A DNA stretch of 64,000 bases from JAHEEL01 sp963700375 (GTDB lineage: Bacteria; Actinomycetota; Acidimicrobiia; Spongiisociales; UBA5794): NCBI GenBank assembly GCA_963700375.1, contig CAVOXF010000001.1, forward strand, positions 124,001-188,000, given 5' to 3'. A model generated the notes under the pieces. It was given only the letters and a program-made list of their open reading frames with translations. It ran no database searches and was not told the origin of the DNA. Shown in pieces: positions 1 to 9,215 of the stretch (its first letter is position 1; each line of letters begins with the position of its first letter). The position numbers and the translations under genes are program-made.

Positions 1-222
1 CGCGGCCGCACCGCGATAGAACGTGAATGCCGACTCAGCCATGCGGTAGTGGCGGATCGGGACCAGCCATGGGATCCGGTCGGCGTTCTGGTCGGTGATC
101 AGCGTCACGGGATCGGCGCGGTCCGCCGGCGGAGTCCAGACCGCATGGCTCGACCTCGGGACGGTCCTACGTATCTCCTTGCCGCGCGCCGTGCGGTCCG
201 CGGGTGTGGCCGACTCAGTCAT
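1..222 (-). CDS. DUF2252 family protein, N-terminal part (runs off the window)
   Basis: Only the first 74 codons are present; the gene continues beyond base 1. The reading runs from an ATG at 222 preceded by GGAGGATGAAGAG. The translation has the opening typical of DUF2252 proteins: a basic Arg-rich stretch, then SSHAVWTPPADRADPV and, about 40 residues later, LVPIRHYRMAESAFTFYRG. The family is large, cytosolic and kinase-like in fold, with no established reaction. The identification rests on this N-terminal pattern alone. Confidence 0.7.
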   Translation of the reverse strand, partial: MTESATPADRTARGKEIRRTVPRSSHAVWTPPADRADPVTLITDQNADRIPWLVPIRHYRMAESAFTFYRGAAA

Positions 223-300
223 CTCTTCATCCTCCAAGCCGGCCACACCGCTGCGGCCTCGTTTCGCGTTTCCGGTACCAGTTGTCGGTGGTGCTCGGCG

Positions 301-708
301 TTATGCCTCGGCGATATCGCGTCCGTGCACGGTCAGTGCCCAGATGATGAAGATCGACACGGCGAGGAACGCAATGGCCCACACCGGATACCACGGCATC
401 CATGCGAAGGCCACCAACGCCCACAACACCGCGACAAGCACACCAACCGTCCGCGCCCACACCGCGCCACTGAACAGATAGAACCCCGCCAACAGAACCA
501 CAATACCCAAGATCAGATGAATCCAGCCCCACGTCGTCACATCGAACTTGAAGATGTAGTCCGGTGTGACCACAAAGAACGCGTCATTCGCAATCGCCAC
601 GATGCCCGCGATGATCCACCAGACACCACCCATCACCATCATGATCCCAGCAAACGCCGTCCAACCAATCGCCCAACCACTCGGATCCTTGTCCACGACG
701 CCTCCCAT
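301..708 (-). CDS. small four-helix membrane protein (DUF7144-like)
   Basis: A 135-residue protein with four hydrophobic helices at roughly residues 10-36, 58-80, 83-104 and 110-128. The Trp- and Gly-rich first helix (GWTAFAGIMMVMGGVWW) and the phrase WGWIHLILGIVVLLAGF match the actinobacterial DUF7144 membrane family, whose function is unknown. I start it at MGGVVDKDPSG, where the hydrophobic domain follows directly; an in-frame Met lies nine codons upstream. It stands alone between the DUF2252 gene and the hydrolase on the same strand. Confidence 0.65.
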   Translation of the reverse strand: MGGVVDKDPSGWAIGWTAFAGIMMVMGGVWWIIAGIVAIANDAFFVVTPDYIFKFDVTTWGWIHLILGIVVLLAGFYLFSGAVWARTVGVLVAVLWALVAFAWMPWYPVWAIAFLAVSIFIIWALTVHGRDIAEA

Positions 709-804
709 CCCTCTGGACCTGCGAGTGCAGGTCATCCAGCGTTCCCAGAATCCATTCTTGCACCAGGAAGTGGCCCGCGCTCGAATTCGAAAGGTTCGCT
801 TCGC

Positions 805-2829
805 CTACTGGAAGTCTGAGGGAGCGTCGCCCGCTGTGATCTTGACGGCGGGCTCTCCGGCGTCCATCGGCGTCCGGTCTCGGAGGTAGACACCGGGCCT
901 CGCGCGCTTCGGACGTTTCGTCCGCTTCGGTACGCCTCCGTCCTCTTTCGCCACCGCCTTGGCGTTCTTGATCCGCTCGCCTCGCTCGAGTTCGAGCTGA
1001 CGCAGCGTGTCGACCACCTTCTCCATCTGCTCATCGGTCACATCGTCGAGCTGGTAGGCCGCGTGTACGAAGTGTGCCGTGTCGCCCCGATAGTCATGAC
1101 CGAAGCTCTTGAACTGACCGGGCACGGTCCGCATGGCGTTCATCGCATCGACCATGATCTGAACGAACGTAATCAGCGGAACCCACTGCATCCCCTCGGG
1201 AACGTTGCGGCCCCGTTCGGTGCCATCGAGCCACGGCGGACGCTTCACCGCCCACCTGAACGACATCTGGGCGATCGGGTCGTTGTCGTGGTCCACGATC
1301 ACGGCACGAAGCTTCTTGCGCTCCTCCGTGGAGAGCTTCTCGTACTCACCGAAGTTGTCGAAGGCCTCCACGGTTCCCGGTGGGACGAGATCGCTCGATC
1401 CCTGCCGCATCCCGGTCTTCGACCATTTGGCGAGGCCGACGAGACCGAACCAGAGTGCATGGTCGATGCCGTAGTGATCGAATCCGGCGATGCCCTGATG
1501 CATCACGACATCCGACGAAGACCACGAACCAAGGCTCTCTCCGAACACCAGCACCTTCGGACGTTCGGCCTCGGGCATCGAGCGAAGCCGCTGCCTGACC
1601 CCCCACAGCAGGCCCCGGAACTGCGACCGCCCGAGGTGGACCTTCTGGACCTCGAGGAAGGACGGGCCGCGCCCGTACTGGATGCAGGCCGTCGCGATAT
1701 CGCCGCGGGCGAGGATCTCGGCCGATTCGATCATCGTCTGGTCGACCCAACCCGTCCCGGTCGGAGATACGAGCAGCAGGTACTTCCGATCGAACGCTCC
1801 GAGGCGCTCCAACTCGTCGAGCATCATCTCGGAGCGCCCAGACGGATAGAGCGGATCGCTGTTGACACCGACGAAGGCGCGGATCGGGTGGGCGACGGCC
1901 TTCTCCCCCAACGTCGACTCGATGAGGTCCGGTGTCACCACGTCGGTGAGGAACCGGCGACCCTGCAGACCAACCTCGAGGAACGGCGAAATGCTCTTCG
2001 GTCCGCCGGACACGAATTCGCTTGTTGGGGGCCTCGAGTAGGCCGGTTCGACCTTTTCGTTCGACCGTGCAATCAATCCCACGACCGTTGAGTAGAGCGC
2101 TATGCCGCCGGCGGCCCACACGGCGTTGTTGATCGTCCTTCCGACCTGGGCTCGCGCCGGGTCATCTCCGAAGTAGGCGACCATGCCGCGTCGTGAGGCC
2201 AGGTAGCCGCGTCCGATGCCGCGGCCCGCGGAACCGACCGCGAACCCGATCGCAAGAGAGGAGCCGAGGGACGCCGGCTTGTCGTCGTCGGTCCATTGCA
2301 TGATGACGCTCTGCCTTTGTGCAAGGAGATCCTTGGAATAGACAAGTGCTGCGCCGAACCCGGCGGCGCTCGCGATGACGGGTCGCATCGGCGACCTGGC
2401 CGGGTACCGCTGACGCAGTGCCACGCTCGCTTCATAGATCATTGCCCCTTCGGCCGCGACCGTCGCCAGGCGCCCCATGCTCCTGAGGGATGCTTTCGCC
2501 GTCGCCTCATCGTCGGTCTCGGGGATCTTGCTGACCGCGAGGCCCACAGCCGCAATTGCCGCACGGGTGCCGAGCCGCATTGGAAGCGGAGCCGTCGCGG
2601 GTACAAATCGCCGGACGGACGCGTCGAGCGCGCTCACAACGAGATCGGCGGCTAGGATCGACAGTCCGGCGGCCATCCCCTGATGCATGGAGGCGCGGGG
2701 CATCAGGGAGGGCCCGAACGACGCGAAGACTGCCCGCGTCTTCAACGGCGCCGACGGGCTGTTCGTTATCGGATTGAATCGATTGGCCGCCCAGACGGCG
2801 ATCTTCCCGATGGCTGCACCGGATTTCAT
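805..2829 (-). CDS. alpha/beta-hydrolase family membrane protein (Abhydrolase_9 type)
   Basis: A 674-residue protein. The C-terminal half carries a nucleophile elbow GESLG at about residue 430, within VFGESLGSWSS, and later acidic and histidine residues that could complete a triad. The N-terminal half has several weakly hydrophobic, Ala/Gly-rich segments, as in the large actinobacterial Abhydrolase_9 (formerly DUF2319) proteins. The start is ATG 2829 because a strong AGGAGGA sits just upstream. The frame stays open for another 195 codons upstream, but that stretch is low-complexity antisense of the next gene. The C-terminus is Lys/Arg-rich. Substrate unknown; an ester or lipid substrate is a family-level guess. 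Confidence 0.75.
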   Translation of the reverse strand: MKSGAAIGKIAVWAANRFNPITNSPSAPLKTRAVFASFGPSLMPRASMHQGMAAGLSILAADLVVSALDASVRRFVPATAPLPMRLGTRAAIAAVGLAVSKIPETDDEATAKASLRSMGRLATVAAEGAMIYEASVALRQRYPARSPMRPVIASAAGFGAALVYSKDLLAQRQSVIMQWTDDDKPASLGSSLAIGFAVGSAGRGIGRGYLASRRGMVAYFGDDPARAQVGRTINNAVWAAGGIALYSTVVGLIARSNEKVEPAYSRPPTSEFVSGGPKSISPFLEVGLQGRRFLTDVVTPDLIESTLGEKAVAHPIRAFVGVNSDPLYPSGRSEMMLDELERLGAFDRKYLLLVSPTGTGWVDQTMIESAEILARGDIATACIQYGRGPSFLEVQKVHLGRSQFRGLLWGVRQRLRSMPEAERPKVLVFGESLGSWSSSDVVMHQGIAGFDHYGIDHALWFGLVGLAKWSKTGMRQGSSDLVPPGTVEAFDNFGEYEKLSTEERKKLRAVIVDHDNDPIAQMSFRWAVKRPPWLDGTERGRNVPEGMQWVPLITFVQIMVDAMNAMRTVPGQFKSFGHDYRGDTAHFVHAAYQLDDVTDEQMEKVVDTLRQLELERGERIKNAKAVAKEDGGVPKRTKRPKRARPGVYLRDRTPMDAGEPAVKITAGDAPSDFQ

Positions 2830-2936
2830 GAATCGGTCCTCCTCATGCTGATCTGCTCCATCGTGACCGTCGTCACCGGGTTCTCCTTCTGAGACCGTGC
2901 ACTGCGTGCGGATGCGTGCGCAATTGACCACCGATT

Positions 2937-3825
2937 CTAGGCGTCGGGGCTTTCGACGCCGTTCCTCGAGATCCACCTGCCCAACTCCGCGCCGATCGGC
3001 ATGAGCAAGACGAGTCCGATCAGTGCACCGACGACGACGGTGACGAGGACATTCGGTTTGTCGGAGAAGTTCTGCGCACCGCCCACCATCGCCGCTGAAA
3101 CGTTGCGCTGGGCTGTTCCGAGACCCAACATGGACCGGGTCGCCGCATCGGATCCACCTGCGACATACCCGAGAACGAGGGAGATCAATAGGAAGACCAC
3201 GATGGCGATCAGGCCGCCCGTTCCGATCAACGAGACGATGGCGCTCCACTGCAGGATGATCGCTCCGACCAGCAGCAGGAGGATGGCAAGCGAAGACGCA
3301 TGCGACATGAGACCCTGCAGCCCTCCGGCAATGGCCGACCAACGCGCCTTCATCAACAGCCTGATCCCGAGTGGCAGCAGCATTGCGACGATCAGAGATT
3401 TGGCGATATCCCATGCATTGATGTCGACACCGGACAGGAACACCGGCAGCACGAGCGGCACATAGACGACCGGCACAACCATCAGCAGAACCATGAGTCC
3501 CACCGAGAACGTAGCGTTCCCATTCGCCACCTGGCCAGCTTGGGGAGGAACGGCGCGCCGGCAGCGGTCGCGAGGAGGAGACCTGTGTAGACGTCCTGGT
3601 CGAGATCCACTACCGCCTGGATACCCCAGGCGATCAAGGGCAGGGCAATGAAGTTGATCGCGAGCGCCAGAATCACCAGATGCAGGTTCTTCAGCGGCCC
3701 GATGATCGCGGGGATCGTGAGGCTCAGGCCCATCGCGAGCATGGACGACACGACAGAACCAACGCCGACAGTTGGACGATCACGCCAAGCATGTCGCTCG
3801 CATCGCTCTGGGCAAACACGACCAT
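2937..3825 (-). pseudogene. bile acid:sodium symporter (BASS) family transporter, two frame breaks
   Basis: Read across two single-base shifts, this gives a complete transporter of about 295 residues. It runs from MVVFAQSDASDMLGVIV (ATG 3825, after AAGGAG) through SSMLAMGLSLT and the hallmark GAPFLPKLA to GTAQRNVSAAMV, with eight to ten membrane helices. The first break is near 3753 (GTTCTG followed directly by TCGTG; one G missing). The second is near 3532 (GCCAGG where GCCCAGG restores KLAQVANGNATFSVGL). Both fall in short G or C runs and the flanking protein is well conserved. This looks like recent inactivation or, more likely, sequence error. BASS proteins move organic anions with Na+; the substrate here is unknown. 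Confidence 0.7.
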
Positions 3826-4034
3826 CGCAACAACTCCTTCACAGGCGATCCGTTTGATCCTACCGAGTCGAACCTGGGCACCCCACGGGATGGCGGCATC
3901 CCCGGAATCGGGTAGTCACATCGGCGCGACTCGCAACGGCTATCGGCTGCTCGTACCCGAATCGGGTGTCGGAGCTCGGCCCGAGTTCCGGCATGCTTGA
4001 ATGACGAGACGATCCGCAACCGGAGGCGATAGAC

Positions 4035-5288
4035 ATGGCCGACAAGAACGATTCCGTTCGGGAGGACGGCTGGGCAAGAGCTCAGGTCTCGGTTCCGGAT
4101 GACGTCGCGGCCGCAGTGCAGGATTTGGCCGATCAGCCAGCGGAGTCGAAGACCGGACGGCCGCCATGGGCCGACAAGTTCGTGTGGCAGTCGTTGTGGA
4201 AGGTGGTCGCCGTCGTCCTGATAACGCTGCTGTCCCTGGCGATCGCATACCGCACGCAGACACTGCTACGCCAGCTCGCGGTTGCGTTCTTCTTTGCCCT
4301 GGCGATGATTCCTGCGGTTAAGTACATGCATGAGCGCTGGGGATGGAAGCGCGGTGTGGCCGTCGGGGCGATCTACGCCGGTCTCCTGCTGTTCGTGGTG
4401 CTGATGGTCATGGTGCTGATCCCGGCGATCAGCAACTTCGCGGACCAGGTCTCGTCGAGTGGCGGCCAGTATGCGGATCAGATCAACGAGTACTCGCAGA
4501 ATCTGATCGGCGAGGACATCATCCCGCAGGATTCGGGGACCGACGCGGGGGAGTCGGCGGGTTCCGCGATGTCAGGGTGGGCGGACAACATCCTCGGTGC
4601 GGTGACATCGGGGATCGCGCTGATCTTCCAGATGGCGACGATCCTGCTCTTCACGTTCTACTTCGCGGCCGATGCGCCGCGTATCGAACGGGCCTTGTTG
4701 TCGCGGATGCCACCGGATCGTCAGCGAGTCACGGGGTGGGTATGGGACACCGCGATCGAGCAGACCGGGGGCTACTTCTATTCCCGCATGATTCTCGTGA
4801 TCATCAACGGCGGCCTGTTCTTCGTGGTGATGGTGCTCGTCGGCATGCCACTGACGTATGCGATACCGTTGTCGGTCTTTGAAGGCTTCGTCGCCGAATT
4901 CATCCCGGCCGTGGGAACCTACATCGCAGCAGCTGTTCCGATCGCTCTCACGTTGGTGGTTCAGGGCTTGGTGCCGGCGTTGATCCTGCTCGTGTGGGTT
5001 TTGATCTACCAGCAGGTCGAGAACTACTACCTATCGCCGAAGATCTCGGCGAACACAATGGAGATCAACGGCGGGGTCGCATTCGGTTCGGCGCTCGCCG
5101 GCGGCGCCATTGCCGGTCCGATGGGGGCGTTCGCCGCCCTCCCCGTTGCCGCGCTGATCACGTCCATCATCAAGAACACGGGCAAGACCTACGACGTCGT
5201 CTACCAGTCCAGCTACGACTCGACCGATGACCACGTAGATGCGGCGCCTGCGAGCAGCATTGGGGATCCGGACCCGGCAACCGCCTGA
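4035..5288 (+). CDS. AI-2E family transporter (PerM-like membrane protein)
   Basis: A 417-residue integral membrane protein with a soluble N-terminal ~50 residues. Helices follow at about 52-72, 75-95 and 105-130, then an extracytoplasmic stretch rich in D, E, S and G, then further helices to about 385. The central VGTYIAAAVPIALTLVVQG and YQQVENYYLSPKI match the AI-2E exporter/PerM family (PF01594). Members export autoinducer-2 or small solutes in different bacteria; the substrate cannot be told here. ATG 4035 follows GGAGGCGATAGAC. Single gene, with no partner in the same direction. Confidence 0.85.
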   Translation: MADKNDSVREDGWARAQVSVPDDVAAAVQDLADQPAESKTGRPPWADKFVWQSLWKVVAVVLITLLSLAIAYRTQTLLRQLAVAFFFALAMIPAVKYMHERWGWKRGVAVGAIYAGLLLFVVLMVMVLIPAISNFADQVSSSGGQYADQINEYSQNLIGEDIIPQDSGTDAGESAGSAMSGWADNILGAVTSGIALIFQMATILLFTFYFAADAPRIERALLSRMPPDRQRVTGWVWDTAIEQTGGYFYSRMILVIINGGLFFVVMVLVGMPLTYAIPLSVFEGFVAEFIPAVGTYIAAAVPIALTLVVQGLVPALILLVWVLIYQQVENYYLSPKISANTMEINGGVAFGSALAGGAIAGPMGAFAALPVAALITSIIKNTGKTYDVVYQSSYDSTDDHVDAAPASSIGDPDPATA

Positions 5289-5626
5289 CCGACACGAGCC
5301 GATGGCCGATCCAGGCCATAGAGAGACTGGGAAAGTCCGGGGCTGGCGCAAGCCGCTCCGGACCTTCGTCTCGTAGGTCAGAAGCGACGATCTCCTCACC
5401 GGTCTTGCGCGGGAGGAGCCGAGCGCTCATGAGAATCGCGCGTTCGCCGTCGTCATCGTGTTCGTGGTCGCGTTCTTCGGGTGCAGAATCGGTGAACTGG
5501 ACGGTCGCTTCCGTCAGCTGCGATGAGTTCAGTGTGCGTGGGAACGACTTCCCAGCCGACTGCTACGACGGCAGGTAGCACGATCGAAGGTGCTGCGGGG
5601 TGCTCGCCGGAAAGGCGACGTGCGTA
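5289..5626. other. intergenic stretch with a possible broken small secreted-protein ORF
   Basis: No intact gene is visible. From ATG 5430 (GGAGGAG upstream) the plus strand encodes a few basic residues. A one-base shift gives the hydrophobic segment AFAVVIVFVVAFFG, and a second shift near 5481 gives SVNWTVASVSCDEFSV ending at TAG 5577. With both shifts repaired it would be a roughly 50-residue exported peptide. The remainder holds nothing I recognise. Speculative. Confidence 0.2.
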
Positions 5627-6376
5627 TCAGGCCTCGTCGAGCCAGACGCCGACGGGATCCTGTTCGGAAACAACGACCCCACCGAGCACTTCTTCGCTGA
5701 CCGCGAGGCCGGCAAGTTGGCCTTCGACGCGGAATGCGGTGATGTCGGGACGGTTCCCCATGAGACCGACAGAGATCACGCGTTCACCGACGATCGCCCA
5801 GAGCTGGTAGGTGCGATTCTCGGCGAGCGTTGGGAGAGCGCTGCCGTCGATGAAGCCCTCTCCGTCCGTCGTGACGACGACGTCTGCGACGACAGTTCCG
5901 CCAGCCGGATCGACCAGGTCGACGGTCAACGATCCGGGGAGTTCCGCCGACGCGAGCGCAAGCGCTTCGAGGCCTTTGGGCTCCGACTGATTCTGATTCA
6001 CCAGCAGACCGGCGGTCAGGGAGACGGCAACCGCGACGGCGGCGACACTTCCGATGATCGGGGCGAGACGGCGCCACGGCGATCGACGAGGAGCATCGAC
6101 ATCGGGAGCATCGGCGTCGGGAGCATCGGCGGGAGGCAGGCCCGGGGAGGATTCCAGACCTGCCGCCAGCGCGATGCGATCCCACAACTGAGGCGAGGCT
6201 GCGGGCACAACGTCGGAGAATCCCTCGACGAGATCGGCGGCAACCTCTCGGTAGGCCTCGTACTCGTCGCTCAGTTCGTCATCGAAATCGATTGCGACCG
6301 ATACGAGGGCGCTCTCGTCCTCTGGGAGGGCGTTGAGGGCGTGCGCCGCGACTGCGTCGTCGAGGTTCTGGCTCAT
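5627..6376 (-). CDS. rskA: anti-sigma-K factor (RskA family)
   Basis: A 249-residue membrane-anchored anti-sigma factor. Residues 1-75 form the cytoplasmic sigma-binding region with the typical AAHALNALPEDES opening. A single membrane helix lies at about 104-125. The extracytoplasmic C-terminal part holds the RskA-domain motif NRTYQLWAIVGERVISVG. It should hold the co-encoded ECF sigma factor at the membrane until a signal triggers its loss; in Mycobacterium tuberculosis RskA responds to redox state. Its ATG overlaps the stop of the sigma gene (ATGA at 6373-6376), so the two are translationally coupled. Confidence 0.88.
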   Translation of the reverse strand: MSQNLDDAVAAHALNALPEDESALVSVAIDFDDELSDEYEAYREVAADLVEGFSDVVPAASPQLWDRIALAAGLESSPGLPPADAPDADAPDVDAPRRSPWRRLAPIIGSVAAVAVAVSLTAGLLVNQNQSEPKGLEALALASAELPGSLTVDLVDPAGGTVVADVVVTTDGEGFIDGSALPTLAENRTYQLWAIVGERVISVGLMGNRPDITAFRVEGQLAGLAVSEEVLGGVVVSEQDPVGVWLDEA

Positions 6377-7011
6377 GCGAGGACAAGGGCTTCCTCACCG
6401 AGTAGCTCCTTCAGGCGGCTCATGCCCCTGCGGATGCGGCTCTTGACGGTGCCTTCCGGCAGGTCGAGGGCTTCGGCCACTCGGCGATACGAGTGTCCCT
6501 GGAAGAACGCAAGGGCAATGGGCAGACGCTCGTCTGGCTCCAGCGTTTCGAGGGCATGTCGGATTCGTTCCGATGAGATTCTCTTCATGACTTCTTCTTC
6601 GAGACTCATCGGGGAGTTGGATGACGCCGAAAGCTGCTGCTCACGGATTTCTCGATCGGCCCGTGCCCGCTCGGAGCGGAGCAGATCGACCGACCGGCCG
6701 TGCGCATCGAGCTGGAGGAAGCCACTCAGGCTCCCCCGGCTGGGGTCGAAGCGCTCGGGGCGTTGCCAGATGCGGACGAACACTTCTTGGACCACGTCCT
6801 CGGCCAATTCCGAACGACGGAGCACGCCGAATGCCGTGCGGTACACCTTCTGGCCGAACCGCCGGTATGCCTCGCTGAGCGCCTCTTCACGCTGGTCGAG
6901 GAGCGCCTCCCAGAGATGACGGTCCTCTGAGGACTCGGAGATTCGGTGCGGAGCGGTCGGGGCAAGAACCGGTGCCGTGGCTCCGATCTCCCGTGCGGCG
7001 GTGAGTGTCAT
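6373..7011 (-). CDS. sigK: ECF RNA polymerase sigma factor, SigK-like
   Basis: A 212-residue ECF sigma factor with two regions. Region 2 has ELAEDVVQEVFVRIWQ and SGFLQLDAHGRSVDLLRSER. Region 4 has LEPDERLPIALAFFQGHSYRRVAEALDLPEGTVKSRIRRGMSRLKELL. I place the start at ATG 7011 because GGAG lies eight bases upstream; an in-frame ATG at 7035 is the alternative. The gene precedes rskA with a four-base overlap. The assignment to the SigK group rests on the RskA partner and on neighbouring genes (FAD oxidoreductase, DUF1365, CFA synthase, fasciclin protein) equivalent to the mycobacterial SigK regulon. It should recognise the CATCC-N17-CG(A/T)A sites listed below. No such site lies before the sigma gene itself. 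Confidence 0.85.
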   Translation of the reverse strand: MTLTAAREIGATAPVLAPTAPHRISESSEDRHLWEALLDQREEALSEAYRRFGQKVYRTAFGVLRRSELAEDVVQEVFVRIWQRPERFDPSRGSLSGFLQLDAHGRSVDLLRSERARADREIREQQLSASSNSPMSLEEEVMKRISSERIRHALETLEPDERLPIALAFFQGHSYRRVAEALDLPEGTVKSRIRRGMSRLKELLGEEALVLA

Positions 7012-7215
7012 GTGTGGTCTCCAGTCAGTGGTCATTGTTTAGTGCTAAATGACTTAGTTAGTAAATATACACACGAATTCGGATACCGCAAATGGTTTTC
7101 GGAGATTTCTTCGCGAGAGGCTGAAGAGCGAACGCGAAAGCCTTGTGGGGTAAGGGTCGCGAGGTAGGCTCATCCGTCCGACCATTGCCGCCAAGGACGG
7201 CGTTGGCGCCCCCCA

Positions 7216-7271
7216 CACCGTTCTTGCGCAACTATGGGAAGCCCGCTTCCACTATCTACGCAAGAACGGTG
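7216..7271 (-). terminator. 13-bp inverted repeat downstream of the SRPBCC operon
   Basis: CACCGTTCTTGCG (7216-7228) pairs perfectly with CGCAAGAACGGTG (7259-7271). The loop contains a second small hairpin, GGAAGC-CC-GCTTCC, flanked by ACTAT direct repeats. It begins ten bases after the stop of the SRPBCC gene at 7281. No T run follows on the minus strand, so termination would be intrinsic without a U tract, as is common in actinobacteria. Confidence 0.6.
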
Positions 7272-7280
7272 GAGGGTGGC

Positions 7281-7715
7281 CTAGGAGGACAGGGTCTGAG
7301 CGAACCGCCTCAGGTTTCGCTGCCAGATCCACCTCAGCACCGGGGCGGCGAAGAGCGCGGTCGCTCCTCCGCCGAGGTACCAGGGGAACGCCAGGTCTTC
7401 GAGCCAGACGAAGCGGGTCCCGCCTTCGGTCGGCACCAACACGAATACACCAATGCCGGTGACCAGGCCGCGGTGGGTGACGCCGATGCTCTCCCCCTCG
7501 ATCCAGGACCGTACCGAGATGACATCATTGGTCACGAACGGACCGACGCGCGTCCTCACAATCATCTCGGTTCCAATGCCGCGGCGCTGATCGTCGGCGA
7601 AGTCGATCCGCTCGGCATCGGTCATCCATTCAGAATGCTGCTCGAGCTTGGAGAGCTCTGCCCACACCTCGGATGTCGGCAGGGGCAGGTCGACGGACGC
7701 CACGATCAGCGTCAT
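7281..7715 (-). CDS. SRPBCC/polyketide-cyclase-like protein
   Basis: A 144-residue single-domain START/SRPBCC-fold protein with the usual pattern: N-terminal strand VASVDLPLPTSEVWAELSKLEQHSEWM, central strands ending in FVWLEDLAFPW, and a long C-terminal helix. Such proteins bind hydrophobic ligands such as lipids, polyketides or isoprenoids. Start ATG 7715 overlaps the stop of the upstream SDR gene (ATGA). It is the third gene of a three-gene operon expressed from the minus-strand promoter at 9182-9209. A lipid or pigment ligand fits the neighbouring fatty-acid-modifying operon but is inference. Confidence 0.75.
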   Translation of the reverse strand: MTLIVASVDLPLPTSEVWAELSKLEQHSEWMTDAERIDFADDQRRGIGTEMIVRTRVGPFVTNDVISVRSWIEGESIGVTHRGLVTGIGVFVLVPTEGGTRFVWLEDLAFPWYLGGGATALFAAPVLRWIWQRNLRRFAQTLSS

Positions 7716-8695
7716 GGCCGTTCGACCGGATCCGGCCATCCCACCGGTGGTGTCCACCCGGTGGCCTCGCACAGAAACTGCCACAGCGCATCGTTTCCGG
7801 CATCACCGACGGCGGTTCGCTTCAGGCGGTGCTTCGACCGCGGGCGACGGTCCATCCAGAACTCCCCCGAAGAGCCGAGAGCGTCCGAATCAGACGCCAA
7901 CCAGACGATCGTGTCGGCGCCCTGATCGGCGTTGCGCAAGAGCGGCCCCATGACCCGGCGGAACGTTGGGAGGGATGCGGCAACACCAGGGGTACTCACC
8001 CAGCCCGGATGCATCGAATGGGCCACCACTCCCGTACCGGCGAGCCGATCGGCCCAGATATCGGTCAGCACCACCTGCGCACGCTTCGTCCGCGCGTACG
8101 CGGCGGAACCGCCGTATTCCTCGGGGCTCATTTCGATGCCCGAGACATCGAGCGCTTCGGTATACATGCCGCCGGACGACACGGTAATGATCCTCGCCGG
8201 TGCACTTTCCACCATGCGCGGGATCAGGAGATTCGTGAGCAGGAAGGTGCTCAGGAGATTCGTGGCGAGTGTGAGTTCGAAGCCGTCGGCGCTCGTCGAC
8301 CGTTCAGGGGCGAGCACCGAGGCGTTGTTGACGAGCACGTCGATCCGCCGTTCGCCGGCGAGCAGCTCATCGGCCAGGCGGTGAACCTGCTCGAGAGACG
8401 AGAGATCGGCACGATACGCGGTAGCCCCGTCGACAGTTGACACCTCCGAAACCCCTGCCACAGCCTCGTCGAGCTTCTCCTGGTTCCGCCCAACGAGAAC
8501 CACACGAGCCCCGAGAGCCGCCATCTGACGCGCCGCCGCGAGGCCGATCCCGGAAGTGGCACCGGTGATGACCGCGGTGGCTCCATCCATGCCGTCCATG
8601 CCCGCATCCCAGTCTCCGGATCGCAGGCGATACCCGATGTTCGTGAAGCTGCCGACAATCGACCCTTCGAGGATTCCGTCAGTCGTAAGTGCCAT
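7712..8695 (-). CDS. short-chain dehydrogenase/reductase (DHRS12-like)
   Basis: A 327-residue NAD(P)-dependent oxidoreductase. The glycine-rich cofactor loop TGATSGIG is at about residues 45-52. NNAS follows in VLVNNASVLAPE, and the catalytic Ser and YxxxK lie in ITVSSGG and AYARTKRAQ. The N-terminal ~38 residues before the Rossmann fold and the C-terminal ~60 residues resemble the DHRS12 group, often found beside SRPBCC genes. Its stop and start overlap both neighbours (TGATG at 8695, ATGA at 7712), so all three proteins are probably made together. Substrate unknown; a lipid or retinoid-like hydrophobic carbonyl or alcohol is plausible from family and context. Confidence 0.82.
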   Translation of the reverse strand: MALTTDGILEGSIVGSFTNIGYRLRSGDWDAGMDGMDGATAVITGATSGIGLAAARQMAALGARVVLVGRNQEKLDEAVAGVSEVSTVDGATAYRADLSSLEQVHRLADELLAGERRIDVLVNNASVLAPERSTSADGFELTLATNLLSTFLLTNLLIPRMVESAPARIITVSSGGMYTEALDVSGIEMSPEEYGGSAAYARTKRAQVVLTDIWADRLAGTGVVAHSMHPGWVSTPGVAASLPTFRRVMGPLLRNADQGADTIVWLASDSDALGSSGEFWMDRRPRSKHRLKRTAVGDAGNDALWQFLCEATGWTPPVGWPDPVERP

Positions 8696-9147
8696 CAGCC
8701 GCCCTCTTTGGTCGAGAGTTCGCGCAGTCTCCGGTCGAGGCCTTCGACTGCGCCATCCCCGATCTTGCGGAGGAGCTTCCCGAGAAACGGTTCGGCGACG
8801 CGATAGATGCCCTTCATCCGGATATCGGCGTGATACTCGACCGAAGTTCCCCGAGCAGACGGGAGGAAGGAGATACGGTCCACCGCAAAGGTGCGTTCGC
8901 CGTCACCTTCGAGGACAACGCGACGCGGCGGATCCCACTCGGTGATGCGGTAGGTCATCGTGATCGGCGAGCTGCCGTAGCTCAGGTCGAGATCGTACGC
9001 GGTCCCAACGGACGGTGGGCCGTCCGTCATCTTCCGCACGGCAGTCACGCCGGGGTCCCATTCAGCGATGTTCTCAAAGTCGGCGACATAGTCGAACGCC
9101 GCCTCGACATGGAGGTCGGTCTCGACGGTCTCTGTGATAACTGGCAT
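8695..9147 (-). CDS. SRPBCC family protein
   Basis: A 150-residue SRPBCC-fold protein starting MPVITETVETDLHVEAAFDYVADFENIAEWDPG, the classical opening of the family. It ends in a helix (GKLLRKIGDGAVEGLDRRLRELS) that would close the ligand cavity. It is the first gene of the SRPBCC-SDR-SRPBCC operon, with GAGAGG upstream of ATG 9147. A predicted SigK-type promoter (9182-9209) would place the transcription start about 28 bases upstream. Likely a hydrophobic-ligand carrier or cyclase; no reaction can be assigned. Confidence 0.78.
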   Translation of the reverse strand: MPVITETVETDLHVEAAFDYVADFENIAEWDPGVTAVRKMTDGPPSVGTAYDLDLSYGSSPITMTYRITEWDPPRRVVLEGDGERTFAVDRISFLPSARGTSVEYHADIRMKGIYRVAEPFLGKLLRKIGDGAVEGLDRRLRELSTKEGG

Positions 9148-9181
9148 GGTGGCCTCTCAGGATGGGCTCGGTATTGGTAGT

Positions 9182-9209
9182 GCTTCGAGACACGCTGCCG
9201 TCTTGGATG
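9182..9209 (-). promoter_or_regulatory. predicted SigK-type promoter of the SRPBCC-SDR-SRPBCC operon
   Basis: On the minus strand CATCC (9209-9205) is followed after exactly 17 bases by CGAAGC (9187-9182). It lies back to back with the plus-strand copy at 9216-9243 in the same 105-bp divergent intergenic region. The arrangement resembles the mycobacterial SigK promoter (about CCATCC then CGAA). Predicted start about 9175. Confidence 0.6.
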
Positions 9210-9215
9210 ACGGGA

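Noticed and set aside
1063..2091. Long plus-strand open frame antisense to the alpha/beta hydrolase
   Set aside because: Composition is Arg/His/Asp-rich without hydrophobic core or motifs, as expected of a GC-rich antisense frame; the opposite strand has a clear hydrolase.
2830..3414. 195-codon N-terminal extension of the alpha/beta hydrolase frame
   Set aside because: A strong ribosome binding site marks ATG 2829, and the extension overlaps the BASS transporter coding sequence on the same strand in another frame.
7216..7271. Insertion element suggested by the 13-bp inverted repeat with inner ACTAT direct repeats
   Set aside because: Only 56 bp, no transposase, and positioned exactly as a transcription terminator; no second copy seen in the window.
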